The translations under genes and the position numbers were made by a program. Of a DNA stretch of 64,000 nt, positions 25,779 through 35,131 are shown one piece after another. Source of the DNA: Bacteroidota bacterium (GTDB lineage Bacteria > Bacteroidota > Bacteroidia > UKL13-3); the NCBI GenBank assembly GCA_040388375.1, contig JAZKBU010000003.1, positions 186,001-250,000 of the forward strand, read 5' to 3'. Numbering within the stretch: position 1 is the first letter of the stretch; the number at the start of each line of letters is the position of its first letter. The notes under the pieces are model-generated. The model did no database searches. It saw nothing but the letters and a program-made list of their open reading frames with translations, and was not told the origin of the DNA.

Positions 25779-27558
25779 GAGCTTTGGTTATAAATAAATT
25801 CCTGTCTTCTTTAGTAACAGGGTCGGTAAAGTCGTTTGTTATTTCAAATAGTATGGTGACTGCATTTTCGGTATTATCAAAAGTAATATCAGTTTGTTGT
25901 GTTGTCTCACTGGCTATGTATTCACCAATTTTTTTGTTATTCAATAAAACATTAACCTTAGGATATTCATTAGCGGCTTTTGTTCCCCTCGATATAATTT
26001 TTAAATTATATTTTCCTTTAGTAAGCGCAGTTGTATTAGCATTTAGTTTGTCGCCCCATAAAGCCACCACCTTTTCATTGTTTACTGTAAAATAAAGCGA
26101 CTCATGAAACGCTAAAGGCGTATAACCTGTTAGCACAGCGTTAACCGGTAAATACAATTGAAGCCATGCATTGTAAAAATCAATATTTTCAGTTAGAACA
26201 TAATTGGCTGAAATCATTTTGAGTTTTTCTTCGGAAAGTTTAGGTGTGTTGTGTGCACCTGCTAACCAAAATCCGGAACCATTTTTTAACTGAGCAATAG
26301 AATCAATGATTGGGTCCGTATTTTCACTCATCAGGTTTTTGTATACATCAAATTTTTTGGCATAGTATTGAAAATGCCAGGCCGTTTGCGGATTTATAAT
26401 TGGTAGGTTCCTGTTGCTGCTTTCTGCTATGTGTCCGGTCAATTCTCTAAACTGTGTTTTATTAACTGCGGTATAGAATTTTTTTACAAATACAATGTCA
26501 ACCAATGAAATGAGTATGAATAATGTAAGTAAAGTGTTACGTACAAATTGATTTGGGATAAGGTTTATACCAAACGATAGCATAATGATAATAGCAGGTA
26601 ATATAACAATGGTATAACGTGGAAACAACATAGGTACTACAAAAATGGAGCGTAGGTAGGGGATTAAATAGATAACAAATATCCAGATGGAACAAATTAA
26701 AAAGCTAAGTATTACAGGGGCGTTTTTAATGTTCTCCTTTTCAATAAACAGCTTTATAAAATAGGCAACTAAGAATAAAAGTAAAAAGGGCTTTAATAGA
26801 TCGCTGTTGCCAAAGTATTCGTAAAAATAGTCGATAGCAAAACTGTTTGGAATAGGAGTAATCCAAAATGATTTTATGTTTGACATCGTTAATAAGTTGG
26901 GTATCCAGGCTGCATAACCAATACAAATACCTACGGTTGCAAGAGCATAGTGTTTAAAGAATTTTGTTTTATTATCTGCTATAGTTAACCAATAAACAAG
27001 CGCTATTGTTCCCTGGGCAACAAATACAAAAAGGCCGTAATAATGTGTGTACATTAACAATAAGGTAAACACGATGTACTTGATAATGGTTTTAGTTTCA
27101 GCTCGTTTTAGTAACTGAATAAAATAAAGCAATGAAAAGGTGGCAAATAAAAAGGCCAAAATGTATCCTCTTGCTTCTTGTGAGTATTGTATGTTGTAAT
27201 AATTTACAGTGGTTAACAATGCGGCAATAATGCCCAGTTGGGTATTGTATAGTTCTTTGCCAACTAAAAACATAGCCCAAACACTCACTGTTCCGGCAGT
27301 TGCAGTTAATGCCCGTGCTGTCCATTCAGAGTGGCCGAAAATGCTGAACAGGAATTTTTCTAAAAAGAAAAACAAAGGTGGGTGCTGGTCACAACATTTT
27401 AAATAGTTGAATAGTTCGCTTAATCTTAAACGAGGGTCCGCTTCTATCATGGTGTGTAGTTCATCTAACCACAGGCTTTGAAAAGTAAGGTGATAAAAAC
27501 GCAGTATAAAAGCTGCAAATAATATAATGGAAAGAATAATTTTTTCTGTTTTGTTCAT
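25759..27558 (-). CDS. GT39-family membrane glycosyltransferase (ArnT/PMT-like)
   Basis: 599 residues. The N-terminal part has about 11 membrane helices with the catalytic acidic pair Asp32-Glu33 in SLWLDELHT and the QEARGY motif, both hallmarks of the PMT_2/GT39 superfamily that use polyprenyl-phosphate sugars. The HPPLFF segment follows the first loop. A soluble ~150-200-residue C-terminal domain follows, predicted beta-rich (residues ~440-599, periplasmic). It is preceded 2 bases upstream by a GT2 enzyme that probably makes its polyprenyl-linked donor. Confidence 0.85.
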   Translation of the reverse strand: MNKTEKIILSIILFAAFILRFYHLTFQSLWLDELHTMIEADPRLRLSELFNYLKCCDQHPPLFFFLEKFLFSIFGHSEWTARALTATAGTVSVWAMFLVGKELYNTQLGIIAALLTTVNYYNIQYSQEARGYILAFLFATFSLLYFIQLLKRAETKTIIKYIVFTLLLMYTHYYGLFVFVAQGTIALVYWLTIADNKTKFFKHYALATVGICIGYAAWIPNLLTMSNIKSFWITPIPNSFAIDYFYEYFGNSDLLKPFLLLFLVAYFIKLFIEKENIKNAPVILSFLICSIWIFVIYLIPYLRSIFVVPMLFPRYTIVILPAIIIMLSFGINLIPNQFVRNTLLTLFILISLVDIVFVKKFYTAVNKTQFRELTGHIAESSNRNLPIINPQTAWHFQYYAKKFDVYKNLMSENTDPIIDSIAQLKNGSGFWLAGAHNTPKLSEEKLKMISANYVLTENIDFYNAWLQLYLPVNAVLTGYTPLAFHESLYFTVNNEKVVALWGDKLNANTTALTKGKYNLKIISRGTKAANEYPKVNVLLNNKKIGEYIASETTQQTDITFDNTENAVTILFEITNDFTDPVTKEDRNLFITKALISKAQ

Positions 27559-27560
27559 AG

Positions 27561-28502
27561 TTATAGTGGTTTCTTTATAACAGTATAAATGCTTTGCAGG
27601 TCTTTACTACGGTTATGAATAAGATTTAACAATAATATACCCATAATAAAAAACCCTAAACAAAGTATGGCAAGATTGATTAGCCCGAGCGATAATGTAC
27701 TAAACCAGCCAAGAATAGCTGTTTGCGAAATAAACTTTTGGTAAATTAAATTAGCAGAGGTAAGTACAAGTAGTATAAATACCAATGAAAATATGCGCAA
27801 AAACCAAAGCAGCAAATCGTCACCAAACTCTATAAACGATTTGAAAGCATGCAGCAATAAATTTTTATAACCCATTTTCGACTGGCCCATTATTCTTTTA
27901 TTTCTATCATACAGCACGTTTGTTCTGTGCGCTTTTTGTTTAAGCAAGTAAGCAGGTAAATGTATAAATGAGGTTAGCTGTATGCGTTCAACTATATTGT
28001 ATTTTATCATACAAAAGTTACCAAAGTCCATTTGCTTGCCTGTAATAATTTTGAATAGTTTCTTATAAAAAAAATAAAGAATGTTAAACCGTAAGCCTTC
28101 ATTACGCTTGCCTCTTTTTACTTCCGTTATTTCGTAATCAAGCTTGTTTACCAATAATTCAATAGCGTTGGGGTCGTCTTCTCCATCAGAGTCCATTATA
28201 ATGGTATGTGATTGACTCAGGTTTTTTAAATACAACAAGCCTTGAAATATAGCTTGCTGGTGTCCGGCATTGTATTTTAAAGTAATAACATGAAAGTTTA
28301 TATTGGAAGTTACTGTTTCATATTGTTTTAGCTTGTCAATGGTATTATCGTACGAGCAATCATCAACAACCACTATATTGAAAAGAAAAGGCAGTGCGCC
28401 AAGCTTTAATGTTAATTGTTCAAGAAATGATAATATAGAGTCGCTCTCGTTAAAACAAGGTGTTACAATGCTTATAGTTGGTTTATCGGGGTTGTTTAAC
28501 AT
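27561..28502 (-). CDS. GT2-family polyprenyl-phosphate glycosyltransferase
   Basis: 313 residues from the ATG at 28502; a TTG eleven codons upstream is possible but would add a non-conserved extension. GT-A fold start PTISIVTPCFNE, VVVDDCSYDNT, then DSDGEDDP (the DxD-type metal site). The C-terminal quarter has two membrane helices (about 223-245 and 258-285). This is the layout of DPM1/ArnC/GtrB-like enzymes that load a sugar on undecaprenyl phosphate. It abuts the GT39 gene downstream, and the two form a donor-synthase plus transferase pair. TATAATTG with a TTG 18 bases before it, near 28540-28570 on the minus strand, could be the promoter. Confidence 0.85.
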   Translation of the reverse strand: MLNNPDKPTISIVTPCFNESDSILSFLEQLTLKLGALPFLFNIVVVDDCSYDNTIDKLKQYETVTSNINFHVITLKYNAGHQQAIFQGLLYLKNLSQSHTIIMDSDGEDDPNAIELLVNKLDYEITEVKRGKRNEGLRFNILYFFYKKLFKIITGKQMDFGNFCMIKYNIVERIQLTSFIHLPAYLLKQKAHRTNVLYDRNKRIMGQSKMGYKNLLLHAFKSFIEFGDDLLLWFLRIFSLVFILLVLTSANLIYQKFISQTAILGWFSTLSLGLINLAILCLGFFIMGILLLNLIHNRSKDLQSIYTVIKKPL

Positions 28503-28642
28503 TAGGCTTAGAGCGTCTTTTATAAAACGCAACAATTTGCAATTATAGGGGTATTATTCAAAAAGCAAATTGTCATATTATTTCAAATGTTTGCAATACT
28601 AAAAGTTCAATTTATATTGCATTTTGTAATATACGGACTAAA

Positions 28643-29722
28643 ATGAAGGTGCTGTTTTTAGCAAGGCATGACTTATATATAAATATTGGTGGAGACACAA
28701 TTCAAGTAGATGCTACAGCGAAATACCTGAGACTTTTGGGCGTAACAATTGATATAAAATTAAGCACTGATGTAATTGATTACGCAGCGTACCGGTTAAT
28801 ACATTTTTTTAATATAATAGATCCGGAAGATATACTGGGTCATGTTTTAAAAAGCAATAAACCGTATGTGGTTTCAACCATATACGTTGATTACAGCGAG
28901 TATGATAAAAACCACAGGCAAGGCTTAGTGGGCTTGTTGGCTAAATGGATACCCACGGCTAGTATTGAATATTTAAAAACGCTGGCTAAATATATATTGA
29001 AAGGGGAAAAGGTAAGCACGCCTTATTTCTTTGTAAAAGGGCATAAAAATTCTATTCAATACATTTTAAAGCATGCAAAGTGTTTGTTGCCTAATTCGTT
29101 AAGCGAGTATAAAAGACTGGCACGTGATTTTGGTAGTGAATACCCATTTGAGGTAATACCCAATGCCATTGATAAAAGCATTTTTGTTGCGGATAATAAC
29201 ACAGAAAGAGAAAACCTGGTTTTGTGTGTAGCACGTTTGGAAGGCAGAAAAAATCAGTTGAATTTAATTAAGGCATTATCCAATACCAATATTCAGTTGT
29301 TATTAATAGGCAAAGAATCAACCAACCAGAAAGGATACGTAAACCAATGCAGGTTGATTGCAGGTAATAATGTTACTTTTTTACCTTTTGTTTCTCAGTC
29401 CGAATTACTTAAATATTATAAAAAGGCAAAGGTGCATGTATTGCCAAGCTGGTTTGAAACCACGGGACTTTCCAGTTTAGAAGCGGCTGCTATGGGCTGC
29501 AATATTGTGGTGGCCGATAAAGGGGATGTGCGAGAATATTTTGGAGATTTAGCTTATTATTGTGAGCCTGATAAACCGGAGTCAATTGCTGCTGCAGTAA
29601 ATGCTGCACTCAATAACCCGGTTAGTAAACAATTACAAGAAAAAGTTTGTACAGCATATACTTGGGAAAAAGCTGCTGAGCAAACATTGAAAGCCTATAA
29701 AAGAGTAATAGAAAATGATTGA
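28643..29722 (+). CDS. GT4-family glycosyltransferase
   Basis: 359 residues, GT-B fold. The C-terminal donor domain shows VARLEGRKNQLNLIKAL, then HVLPSWFETTGLSSLEAAAMGC, which holds the family E-x7-E sequence (Glu in FETTGLSSLEAA). The N-terminal domain begins MKVLFLARHDLYINIGGDTI. It transfers a sugar from a nucleotide donor to a lipid-linked or glycan acceptor in the cytoplasm. First gene of an overlapping plus-strand run (8 bases with the next gene) within the polysaccharide locus. Specificity unknown. Confidence 0.88.
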   Translation: MKVLFLARHDLYINIGGDTIQVDATAKYLRLLGVTIDIKLSTDVIDYAAYRLIHFFNIIDPEDILGHVLKSNKPYVVSTIYVDYSEYDKNHRQGLVGLLAKWIPTASIEYLKTLAKYILKGEKVSTPYFFVKGHKNSIQYILKHAKCLLPNSLSEYKRLARDFGSEYPFEVIPNAIDKSIFVADNNTERENLVLCVARLEGRKNQLNLIKALSNTNIQLLLIGKESTNQKGYVNQCRLIAGNNVTFLPFVSQSELLKYYKKAKVHVLPSWFETTGLSSLEAAAMGCNIVVADKGDVREYFGDLAYYCEPDKPESIAAAVNAALNNPVSKQLQEKVCTAYTWEKAAEQTLKAYKRVIEND

Positions 29723-30485
29723 TTTTGAAAGAATAGAAAATGATAAAGCAGCATTACGCTTGGAGTATTTATTGGCCAAACCCTTTCCGCATTTATGTAT
29801 TGATGAGTTTTGTGAAAAGGATAAAATAGAAGAACTATATAGTCAAATACCCGATATACAAACAAAAAGCCGGGATTATGTATTTGCGGCCAACAAATTT
29901 GAGAAATCTAAAATTAAAGATATATCACCTCTGTTCCAAGAATTACATGATGATTTAACTTCAGAGCAATTTGGTAGCTTTTTACGTTTTATAACCAATG
30001 AAGATGTTTTTGTAGATGAGGCCATGCATGGTGGAGGCATTCACCAGGGAAAACAAAATAGTTTTTTAGATATGCATGTTGATTTTAATTACCACCCATT
30101 GCATAAAAACTGGTTCAGGAATTTAAACCTGTTATTATATTTAAATAAGGATTGGAAACAAGAATACGGAGGCCATTTAAAGATAGAGGATTTACGTACA
30201 GGTGAAAAAAAAGCAATTGATGTACCTTTTAACCGAATGGTTATTCAACAAACACGTAAGTATACTTTACATGGTTACGACTTGACTCATTTTCCTTCAG
30301 GTGTTTACCGTACCTCTATTGCATCATACGCTTATACGGTTCACAAAGTACATATTGAAAAACCTCGTACTACTGATTGGCATCCAAAAGATGATGAACC
30401 ATTCAAGAAATTTTTAGCACGCATTTATGACCCGGCTGTAAAAGTTAAAAACAAGTTATTTGGAAGTTCTACGGCTAAAAATTAA
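29715..30485 (+). CDS. 2-oxoglutarate/Fe(II)-dependent oxygenase (prolyl-hydroxylase-like)
   Basis: 256 residues. The iron facial triad is visible as His121-x-Asp123 (MHVDFNYHP) and His186 (LHGYD), with Arg199 (GVYRTSIA) as the 2-oxoglutarate carboxylate ligand. LLLYLNKDWKQEYGGHLKI (139-157) is the usual core strand of the P4Hc/2OG-FeII_Oxy family. It sits between two glycosyltransferases, overlapping both by 8 bases and 1 base, so it is part of the same operon and may hydroxylate a sugar, lipid or peptide in that pathway; the substrate is not predictable. Confidence 0.85.
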   Translation: MIDFERIENDKAALRLEYLLAKPFPHLCIDEFCEKDKIEELYSQIPDIQTKSRDYVFAANKFEKSKIKDISPLFQELHDDLTSEQFGSFLRFITNEDVFVDEAMHGGGIHQGKQNSFLDMHVDFNYHPLHKNWFRNLNLLLYLNKDWKQEYGGHLKIEDLRTGEKKAIDVPFNRMVIQQTRKYTLHGYDLTHFPSGVYRTSIASYAYTVHKVHIEKPRTTDWHPKDDEPFKKFLARIYDPAVKVKNKLFGSSTAKN

Positions 30486-31573
30486 TGAGGATTGCAATAT
30501 TAGGTACGAGAGGCATACCCAATAATTACGGTGGGTTTGAGCAATTGGCAGAATATCTTTCTGTTGCATTGGTTAAACGTAACCATGAGGTTTTTGTATA
30601 CAACTCGTCATTGCACCCCTATACAGACAAACAGTTTAAAGGCGTAAATATTATTACCTGTGATGACCCTGAAGGAAAAATGGGAACTTTTGGCCAATTT
30701 GTTTACGACCTTAATTGTATACTGGATGCAAGGAAAAGGAATTATGATGCCATTATTCAATTAGGTTATACCAGTAGTTCTATATGGTGGTTTGCATTAC
30801 CTTCAAAACCACTTGTTATAACCAATATGGATGGCTTGGAGTGGAAGCGTGCCAAGTATATAAAACTCGTAAAACTATTTTTAAAATTAGCGGAATGGCT
30901 CGCTGTAAAAACAAGCAATTTGTTAGTGGCTGATTCCATAGGGATTCAAAACTATTTAACAAAAAAGTATAAAGTAAAATCTACCTATATACCTTATGGA
31001 GCTAATGCTTTTGTATCGACAGATTTTAATAGCCTTATTTCGTTTAACTTAAATCCTAAATCATATTTTATAGTTATAGCCAGGTTTGAACCGGAGAATA
31101 ATATTGAAACCATTATTAAAGGTTATTTATTAAGCGAAGCAACAGAATCGTTGGTAATTATTGGCGCTACACATTCTAAGTATGCAACTTATTTAATGCA
31201 TCAGTATAAGTCGCCACGTATTATATTTACGGGAGCTATATACAATATTAATGTATTAAACAACTTACGCTATTATGCCAAAATGTATTTTCATGGGCAT
31301 ACAGTTGGTGGTACCAATCCTTCGTTGTTAGAAGCCATGGCATCGCAGGTTTTTATCTGTGCCCATAACAACGAGTTTAATAAATCGGTATTGGAAGAGG
31401 ATGCCATGTATTTTAACGATGAAAGAGAAATAGCGGCTATTATTCAGTCAGATAAAAGTGTGGAATACATTGATAAAGCCATCAATAATAATTTAAAGAA
31501 AATACAGGAGTTTTATACCTGGAACAATATTATAGATGCCTATGAGCAATTAATAATAAATGCCGGTAAATGA
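30485..31573 (+). CDS. Glycosyltransferase with DUF1972 N-terminal domain
   Basis: 362 residues. The N-terminus MRIAILGTRGIPNNYGGFEQ is diagnostic of DUF1972, the N-terminal half of a set of GT4-like rhamnosyl/other hexosyltransferases. The C-terminal half contains VIARFEPENNIETIIKG and HGHTVGGTNPSLLEAMAS (GT-B donor site). Overlaps neighbours by 1 base (upstream) and 4 bases (downstream). Acts in assembly of the polysaccharide repeat unit; the sugar is not predictable. Confidence 0.88.
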   Translation: MRIAILGTRGIPNNYGGFEQLAEYLSVALVKRNHEVFVYNSSLHPYTDKQFKGVNIITCDDPEGKMGTFGQFVYDLNCILDARKRNYDAIIQLGYTSSSIWWFALPSKPLVITNMDGLEWKRAKYIKLVKLFLKLAEWLAVKTSNLLVADSIGIQNYLTKKYKVKSTYIPYGANAFVSTDFNSLISFNLNPKSYFIVIARFEPENNIETIIKGYLLSEATESLVIIGATHSKYATYLMHQYKSPRIIFTGAIYNINVLNNLRYYAKMYFHGHTVGGTNPSLLEAMASQVFICAHNNEFNKSVLEEDAMYFNDEREIAAIIQSDKSVEYIDKAINNNLKKIQEFYTWNNIIDAYEQLIINAGK

Positions 31574-32835
31574 AAATTGGGCTAAGCAATATTAAAAACA
31601 AACTGGATGAGCTTTTTATAACAGCCATTTCTGTAAGTGTTTTTTTGCCCATTAAATTCAGTAGTATTATTATTATACTGGCATTGTCCCATACTTTTTA
31701 TAAAGGCCATTTGCTTACCAGACTTAAACAGTTACGGGCAAACAAGTTTGCTGTTATTGTTTTAGGTTTTTTTGTTCTGCAAATAATTTCAGCTTTAACC
31801 AGCACTAATTTAACCGAAGGATTGGCCGTGTTGGAAAGAAGGTTAGCCTTTGTTTTGTTTCCTTTTCTATTAGTACAAAATTGGCCTGTAGAATCTGTTA
31901 AACGTATATGCTTAAGTTTTGTGGTAGTTTGTAATATAGCTTTGCTTTATTGTGTAAGCTTTGCACTTATTAGTTTTTACCATACCAAAAATAGCAGCGT
32001 TTTTTTTTACCACAATTTATCACAAGCTATTCAACTTAATGCTATTTACTTTTCCATTTATTGTGTTTTTAGCTTGTTTGTACTGCTGGTTTATTTTAAC
32101 CATATACCAGGCAAATACAAATACGTAGTATATGCAGCTTGCACCTTTTTGGTAACAGGTGTTTTATTGTTGAGCTCTAAAAATTTACTCTTTGTTTTGT
32201 TGATGGGAACGGTTGCTATTATTATGCAACAATCCGTTAATCAATACAGAAAAAAAGGGGTACTGGCTTGTATACTGTTGGTGCTACTAGCGGGCTTTTT
32301 TATTAAGCCAGTAAGAAACAGGTTTATGTTGGAAGTGAATGCCAATATGCAAGTAGTAAATATGCAACAATTCCGCTACGATACACCTTTTACCGGTCTA
32401 ACCCTACGTTTGGTCATATGGAAAAATTGTATTGAAATACTGAACGAGAAAAAAGCATGGATACAAGGCGTTGGTATTGGCGATTTTCAAGATTTAATCA
32501 ATGAAAAGTATAGAGCCAAAGGTATTTATAGTGGTAATAAAGAATTAGGCGATACAGGTTATATTGGTTACGGGCCACATAATCAATGGGTGGAAATGCT
32601 TTTATCTACAGGAATAATTGGGCTTTTGACTTTTGTTTTAGCGATAATTATTTTAATTAAAAAAGCATTAAACGACAAAACTATTTTACCCCTGTTATTC
32701 CTTTTTATTTTTATATCCGTTTCGTTTACAGAGTGCATATTGAGCACAAACAAAGGCATTATATATTTTATGTTTTTTATGTTTTTGTTTAGCATGCAAA
32801 ATTGTAAAATTTTAGAGAAGCCAACTGAAAATTGA
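31570..32835 (+). CDS. O-antigen ligase/polymerase (Wzy_C superfamily)
   Basis: 421 residues with about 11 membrane helices. The Wzy_C signature appears around residues 270-345: RLVIWKNCIEIL, GVGIGDFQDL and the short periplasmic loop with GPHNQWVEML, the conserved H-N motif of WaaL-type ligases. A second, more divergent O-antigen-type protein is at 24555; the presence of both suggests one polymerises and one ligates. ATGA overlap with the upstream glycosyltransferase. Confidence 0.83.
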   Translation: MKIGLSNIKNKLDELFITAISVSVFLPIKFSSIIIILALSHTFYKGHLLTRLKQLRANKFAVIVLGFFVLQIISALTSTNLTEGLAVLERRLAFVLFPFLLVQNWPVESVKRICLSFVVVCNIALLYCVSFALISFYHTKNSSVFFYHNLSQAIQLNAIYFSIYCVFSLFVLLVYFNHIPGKYKYVVYAACTFLVTGVLLLSSKNLLFVLLMGTVAIIMQQSVNQYRKKGVLACILLVLLAGFFIKPVRNRFMLEVNANMQVVNMQQFRYDTPFTGLTLRLVIWKNCIEILNEKKAWIQGVGIGDFQDLINEKYRAKGIYSGNKELGDTGYIGYGPHNQWVEMLLSTGIIGLLTFVLAIIILIKKALNDKTILPLLFLFIFISVSFTECILSTNKGIIYFMFFMFLFSMQNCKILEKPTEN

Positions 32836-32871
32836 CTGAATTGATTATGTTTGACTCATAAATAATTTATT

Positions 32872-33603
32872 TTGACAGGAAACATTACTCATTCAACAAG
32901 TCAATTTATACAACCAGCCAATGAAGAGATATTAATAGAAACATTTGATGATGTTGATGTGCTTGTTCGACCTGTGTTGTTTGATGAGTATTGCCCGCTT
33001 GATGGGCAGTTTGCCAAAATTTTAAAACGAACTTTTGATTTAACATTTACACTTCTTGCTTTTGTTTTTGTGTTGTGGTGGTTAATTCCATTGTTTGCGC
33101 TTTTGGTTAAATTAAGCTCAAAGGGACCTGTGTTTTTTATACAAACAAGAACAGGTATGCATAACGAACCGTTCTTATGTATTAAGTTTCGTTCCATGTA
33201 TGTAAATGAGCATGCCCATTTAAAACATGCTACTCGAAACGATACCCGCGTAACGCCTATAGGTTATTTTTTACGTAAATTTAGTTTAGATGAACTGCCC
33301 CAGTTTATCAATGTTTTTTTAGGCCAAATGTCTATTGTGGGTCCACGCCCATTAATGTTAAAACATACAGAACAATATGCTCAGCAAATGGATAGCTTTA
33401 TGGTGCGCCATAGAGTTAAGCCGGGCATAACAGGCCTTTCCCAAATAAAAGGATACAGAGGAGAAATGCATGACAATAGGATGCTGAGAAATAGATTGAA
33501 ATTTGATTTGTTTTATTTAGCGAAATGGAATTTGTTCTTAGATACAGTTATCATAATAAAGAGCTTAAAACTAATGTTGTTTGGTGATGATAACGCCTAT
33601 TAA
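32872..33603 (+). CDS. Initiating sugar-phosphate transferase (bacterial sugar transferase, PglC/WcaJ-like)
   Basis: 243 residues with a TTG start, the only option after an in-frame TAA at 32863. It transfers a sugar-1-phosphate to undecaprenyl phosphate to start the repeat unit. Elements: a single hydrophobic (re-entrant/TM) segment at ~55-78, KRTFDLTFTLLAFVFV, then IQTRTGMHNEPFLCIKFRSMY, DELPQFINVFLGQMSIVGPRP and VKPGITGLSQIKGYRG. It is the small monotopic core without the N-terminal multi-helix domain of WcaJ. A 23-base overlap with the following gene (20 bases if the latter starts earlier). Confidence 0.92.
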   Translation: MTGNITHSTSQFIQPANEEILIETFDDVDVLVRPVLFDEYCPLDGQFAKILKRTFDLTFTLLAFVFVLWWLIPLFALLVKLSSKGPVFFIQTRTGMHNEPFLCIKFRSMYVNEHAHLKHATRNDTRVTPIGYFLRKFSLDELPQFINVFLGQMSIVGPRPLMLKHTEQYAQQMDSFMVRHRVKPGITGLSQIKGYRGEMHDNRMLRNRLKFDLFYLAKWNLFLDTVIIIKSLKLMLFGDDNAY

Positions 33604-35131
33604 AGATAAAAAGCCCTTCATTTATTTAATACCTACACTGCTACTAGGTATTTTTTTTATTATAAAATATTACACGGCTCCTGTTGGCGATTTTGGAAAT
33701 TACTATTATGCTTCCCATTTTTTAAAACAAGGTAATTGGGGTCTTTGGATATACGAGCCCTATCAATTTAATTTAGCTATATACGATTTAGGGCAACGCA
33801 ACTTCTTTTTAAATTATACACCCGTTCCGCCTTTAAGTGCTGTATTGTATTTACCATTTACTTTTTTCTCCATTACAAAAGCTAAATTGATATGGAACAG
33901 CGTAATGTTATTGCTTTTTGTATGGAGTTTATTGCGTTTATATAATTATTCCAAAGTCGATGTTAAGCTATTGCTCTTAATTCCATTATTTGTTTTTGTT
34001 CCCTTACAAAACAATATAATGGAAGGGCAGTCCTATTTTCTTTTGTTTTTTTTATTGTTAGAAGGATTTATTCAGTACGCAAAAAAAAATGTTGGTTTAA
34101 TGGCCCTATGCTGGGGATTGAGCATTCATTTAAAGATCAGTCCTGCATTCCTTTTGTTTTTTCTGTTCTTCCAAAAAGATATCAAATCATTAAGTCTGGT
34201 TATATTCAATATTGTTTTGCTTACGCTTATATCATTACCATTAATTGGTTTCGATGTTTGGCAAAACTATATTTTTAAAATACTACCTCGTTTATACAAT
34301 GGCGAAATAAACAATACCTACGCTTACAATTACCAAAGTTTTCAGGTAATGCTTAAAACCATTTTTGTGCCTGATTTATTGCACAATGGCAATGCTCAGT
34401 TTGATAACAGTTTATTGTATAGCCAGTTGTTAGCCTGTTTTAAAATAGCCGTTTACGGATTAGGTATTGTGTTCTCCAGGTCAGCCAATAGCACCGTGCA
34501 AAAATTCAGTATCTGGTTAATTATTTCATTGCTCGTAAGTGGTTATGGCAATAGCTTTAGCTTAATATTGTTGCTTATTCCATTGTTTAGCTTTTCAGGC
34601 AAATGGAACTTAATAGATTATAGGTTTATAATAATAATGGGCTTAGGGGCTTTGATTGTCAATATACCCATTGCATGGTTTTATCATTTAAATGTATTTT
34701 TAAAGTTTCCTCGTTTTTTTGCTTTGCTGGTGTTTTTTGCTTGTTTATTATACTACAGTAAAATAAAAATAAGGCTCTGGTTTTTAAGTGTGCTGGTGCT
34801 TCCATTTTTGTTGATACACAAAGTTAACGCCAATATCCAAAACTATTTATTTGCCAAAGAAGAAGCCATTTTGGTATACGATTTTAAAGTAAAAGCAGGC
34901 AGAGTTACATTTAACTATTTCAATATAAACGGGCCGCAGCAAAGAGAAGTAAAGCTTGCTAATAAAGATGTCATATTAAAAGAAGAATGCAGGCAGGAAC
35001 CAATTTATAACAAAGACGAAAAAGTTTTAAAAAGCTGTTCCATTAATGATAGTCTGGTGTTTTATTTGTCAGATAAAAACAGGGGCGTTGGTTTTTATAC
35101 CATACGTATAGCAAACGCGGGCAATGAATAA
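33587..35131 (+). CDS. GT87/DUF2029-family membrane glycosyltransferase
   Basis: 514 residues from the ATG at 33587 (TTG and GTG codons lie 6 and 3 bases before). About 10-12 membrane helices. The DFGNYYYASHFLKQGNWGLW segment near residues 30-55 and the NYTPVPPLSAVLYLPF motif (loop with conserved Pro) match the DUF2029/GT87 mannosyltransferase-like family that uses polyprenyl-phosphate sugars. The last ~110 residues are a hydrophilic beta-rich tail (KAGRVTFNYFNINGPQQ). It overlaps the sugar transferase upstream by 17 bases and the acyltransferase downstream by 8. Confidence 0.7.
   Translation: MITPIKDKKPFIYLIPTLLLGIFFIIKYYTAPVGDFGNYYYASHFLKQGNWGLWIYEPYQFNLAIYDLGQRNFFLNYTPVPPLSAVLYLPFTFFSITKAKLIWNSVMLLLFVWSLLRLYNYSKVDVKLLLLIPLFVFVPLQNNIMEGQSYFLLFFLLLEGFIQYAKKNVGLMALCWGLSIHLKISPAFLLFFLFFQKDIKSLSLVIFNIVLLTLISLPLIGFDVWQNYIFKILPRLYNGEINNTYAYNYQSFQVMLKTIFVPDLLHNGNAQFDNSLLYSQLLACFKIAVYGLGIVFSRSANSTVQKFSIWLIISLLVSGYGNSFSLILLLIPLFSFSGKWNLIDYRFIIIMGLGALIVNIPIAWFYHLNVFLKFPRFFALLVFFACLLYYSKIKIRLWFLSVLVLPFLLIHKVNANIQNYLFAKEEAILVYDFKVKAGRVTFNYFNINGPQQREVKLANKDVILKEECRQEPIYNKDEKVLKSCSINDSLVFYLSDKNRGVGFYTIRIANAGNE

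Noticed and set aside
28503-28535. TTG start for the GT2 enzyme
   Set aside because: Adds eleven residues with no family match; ATG at 28502 precedes the conserved PTISIVTPCFNE start.
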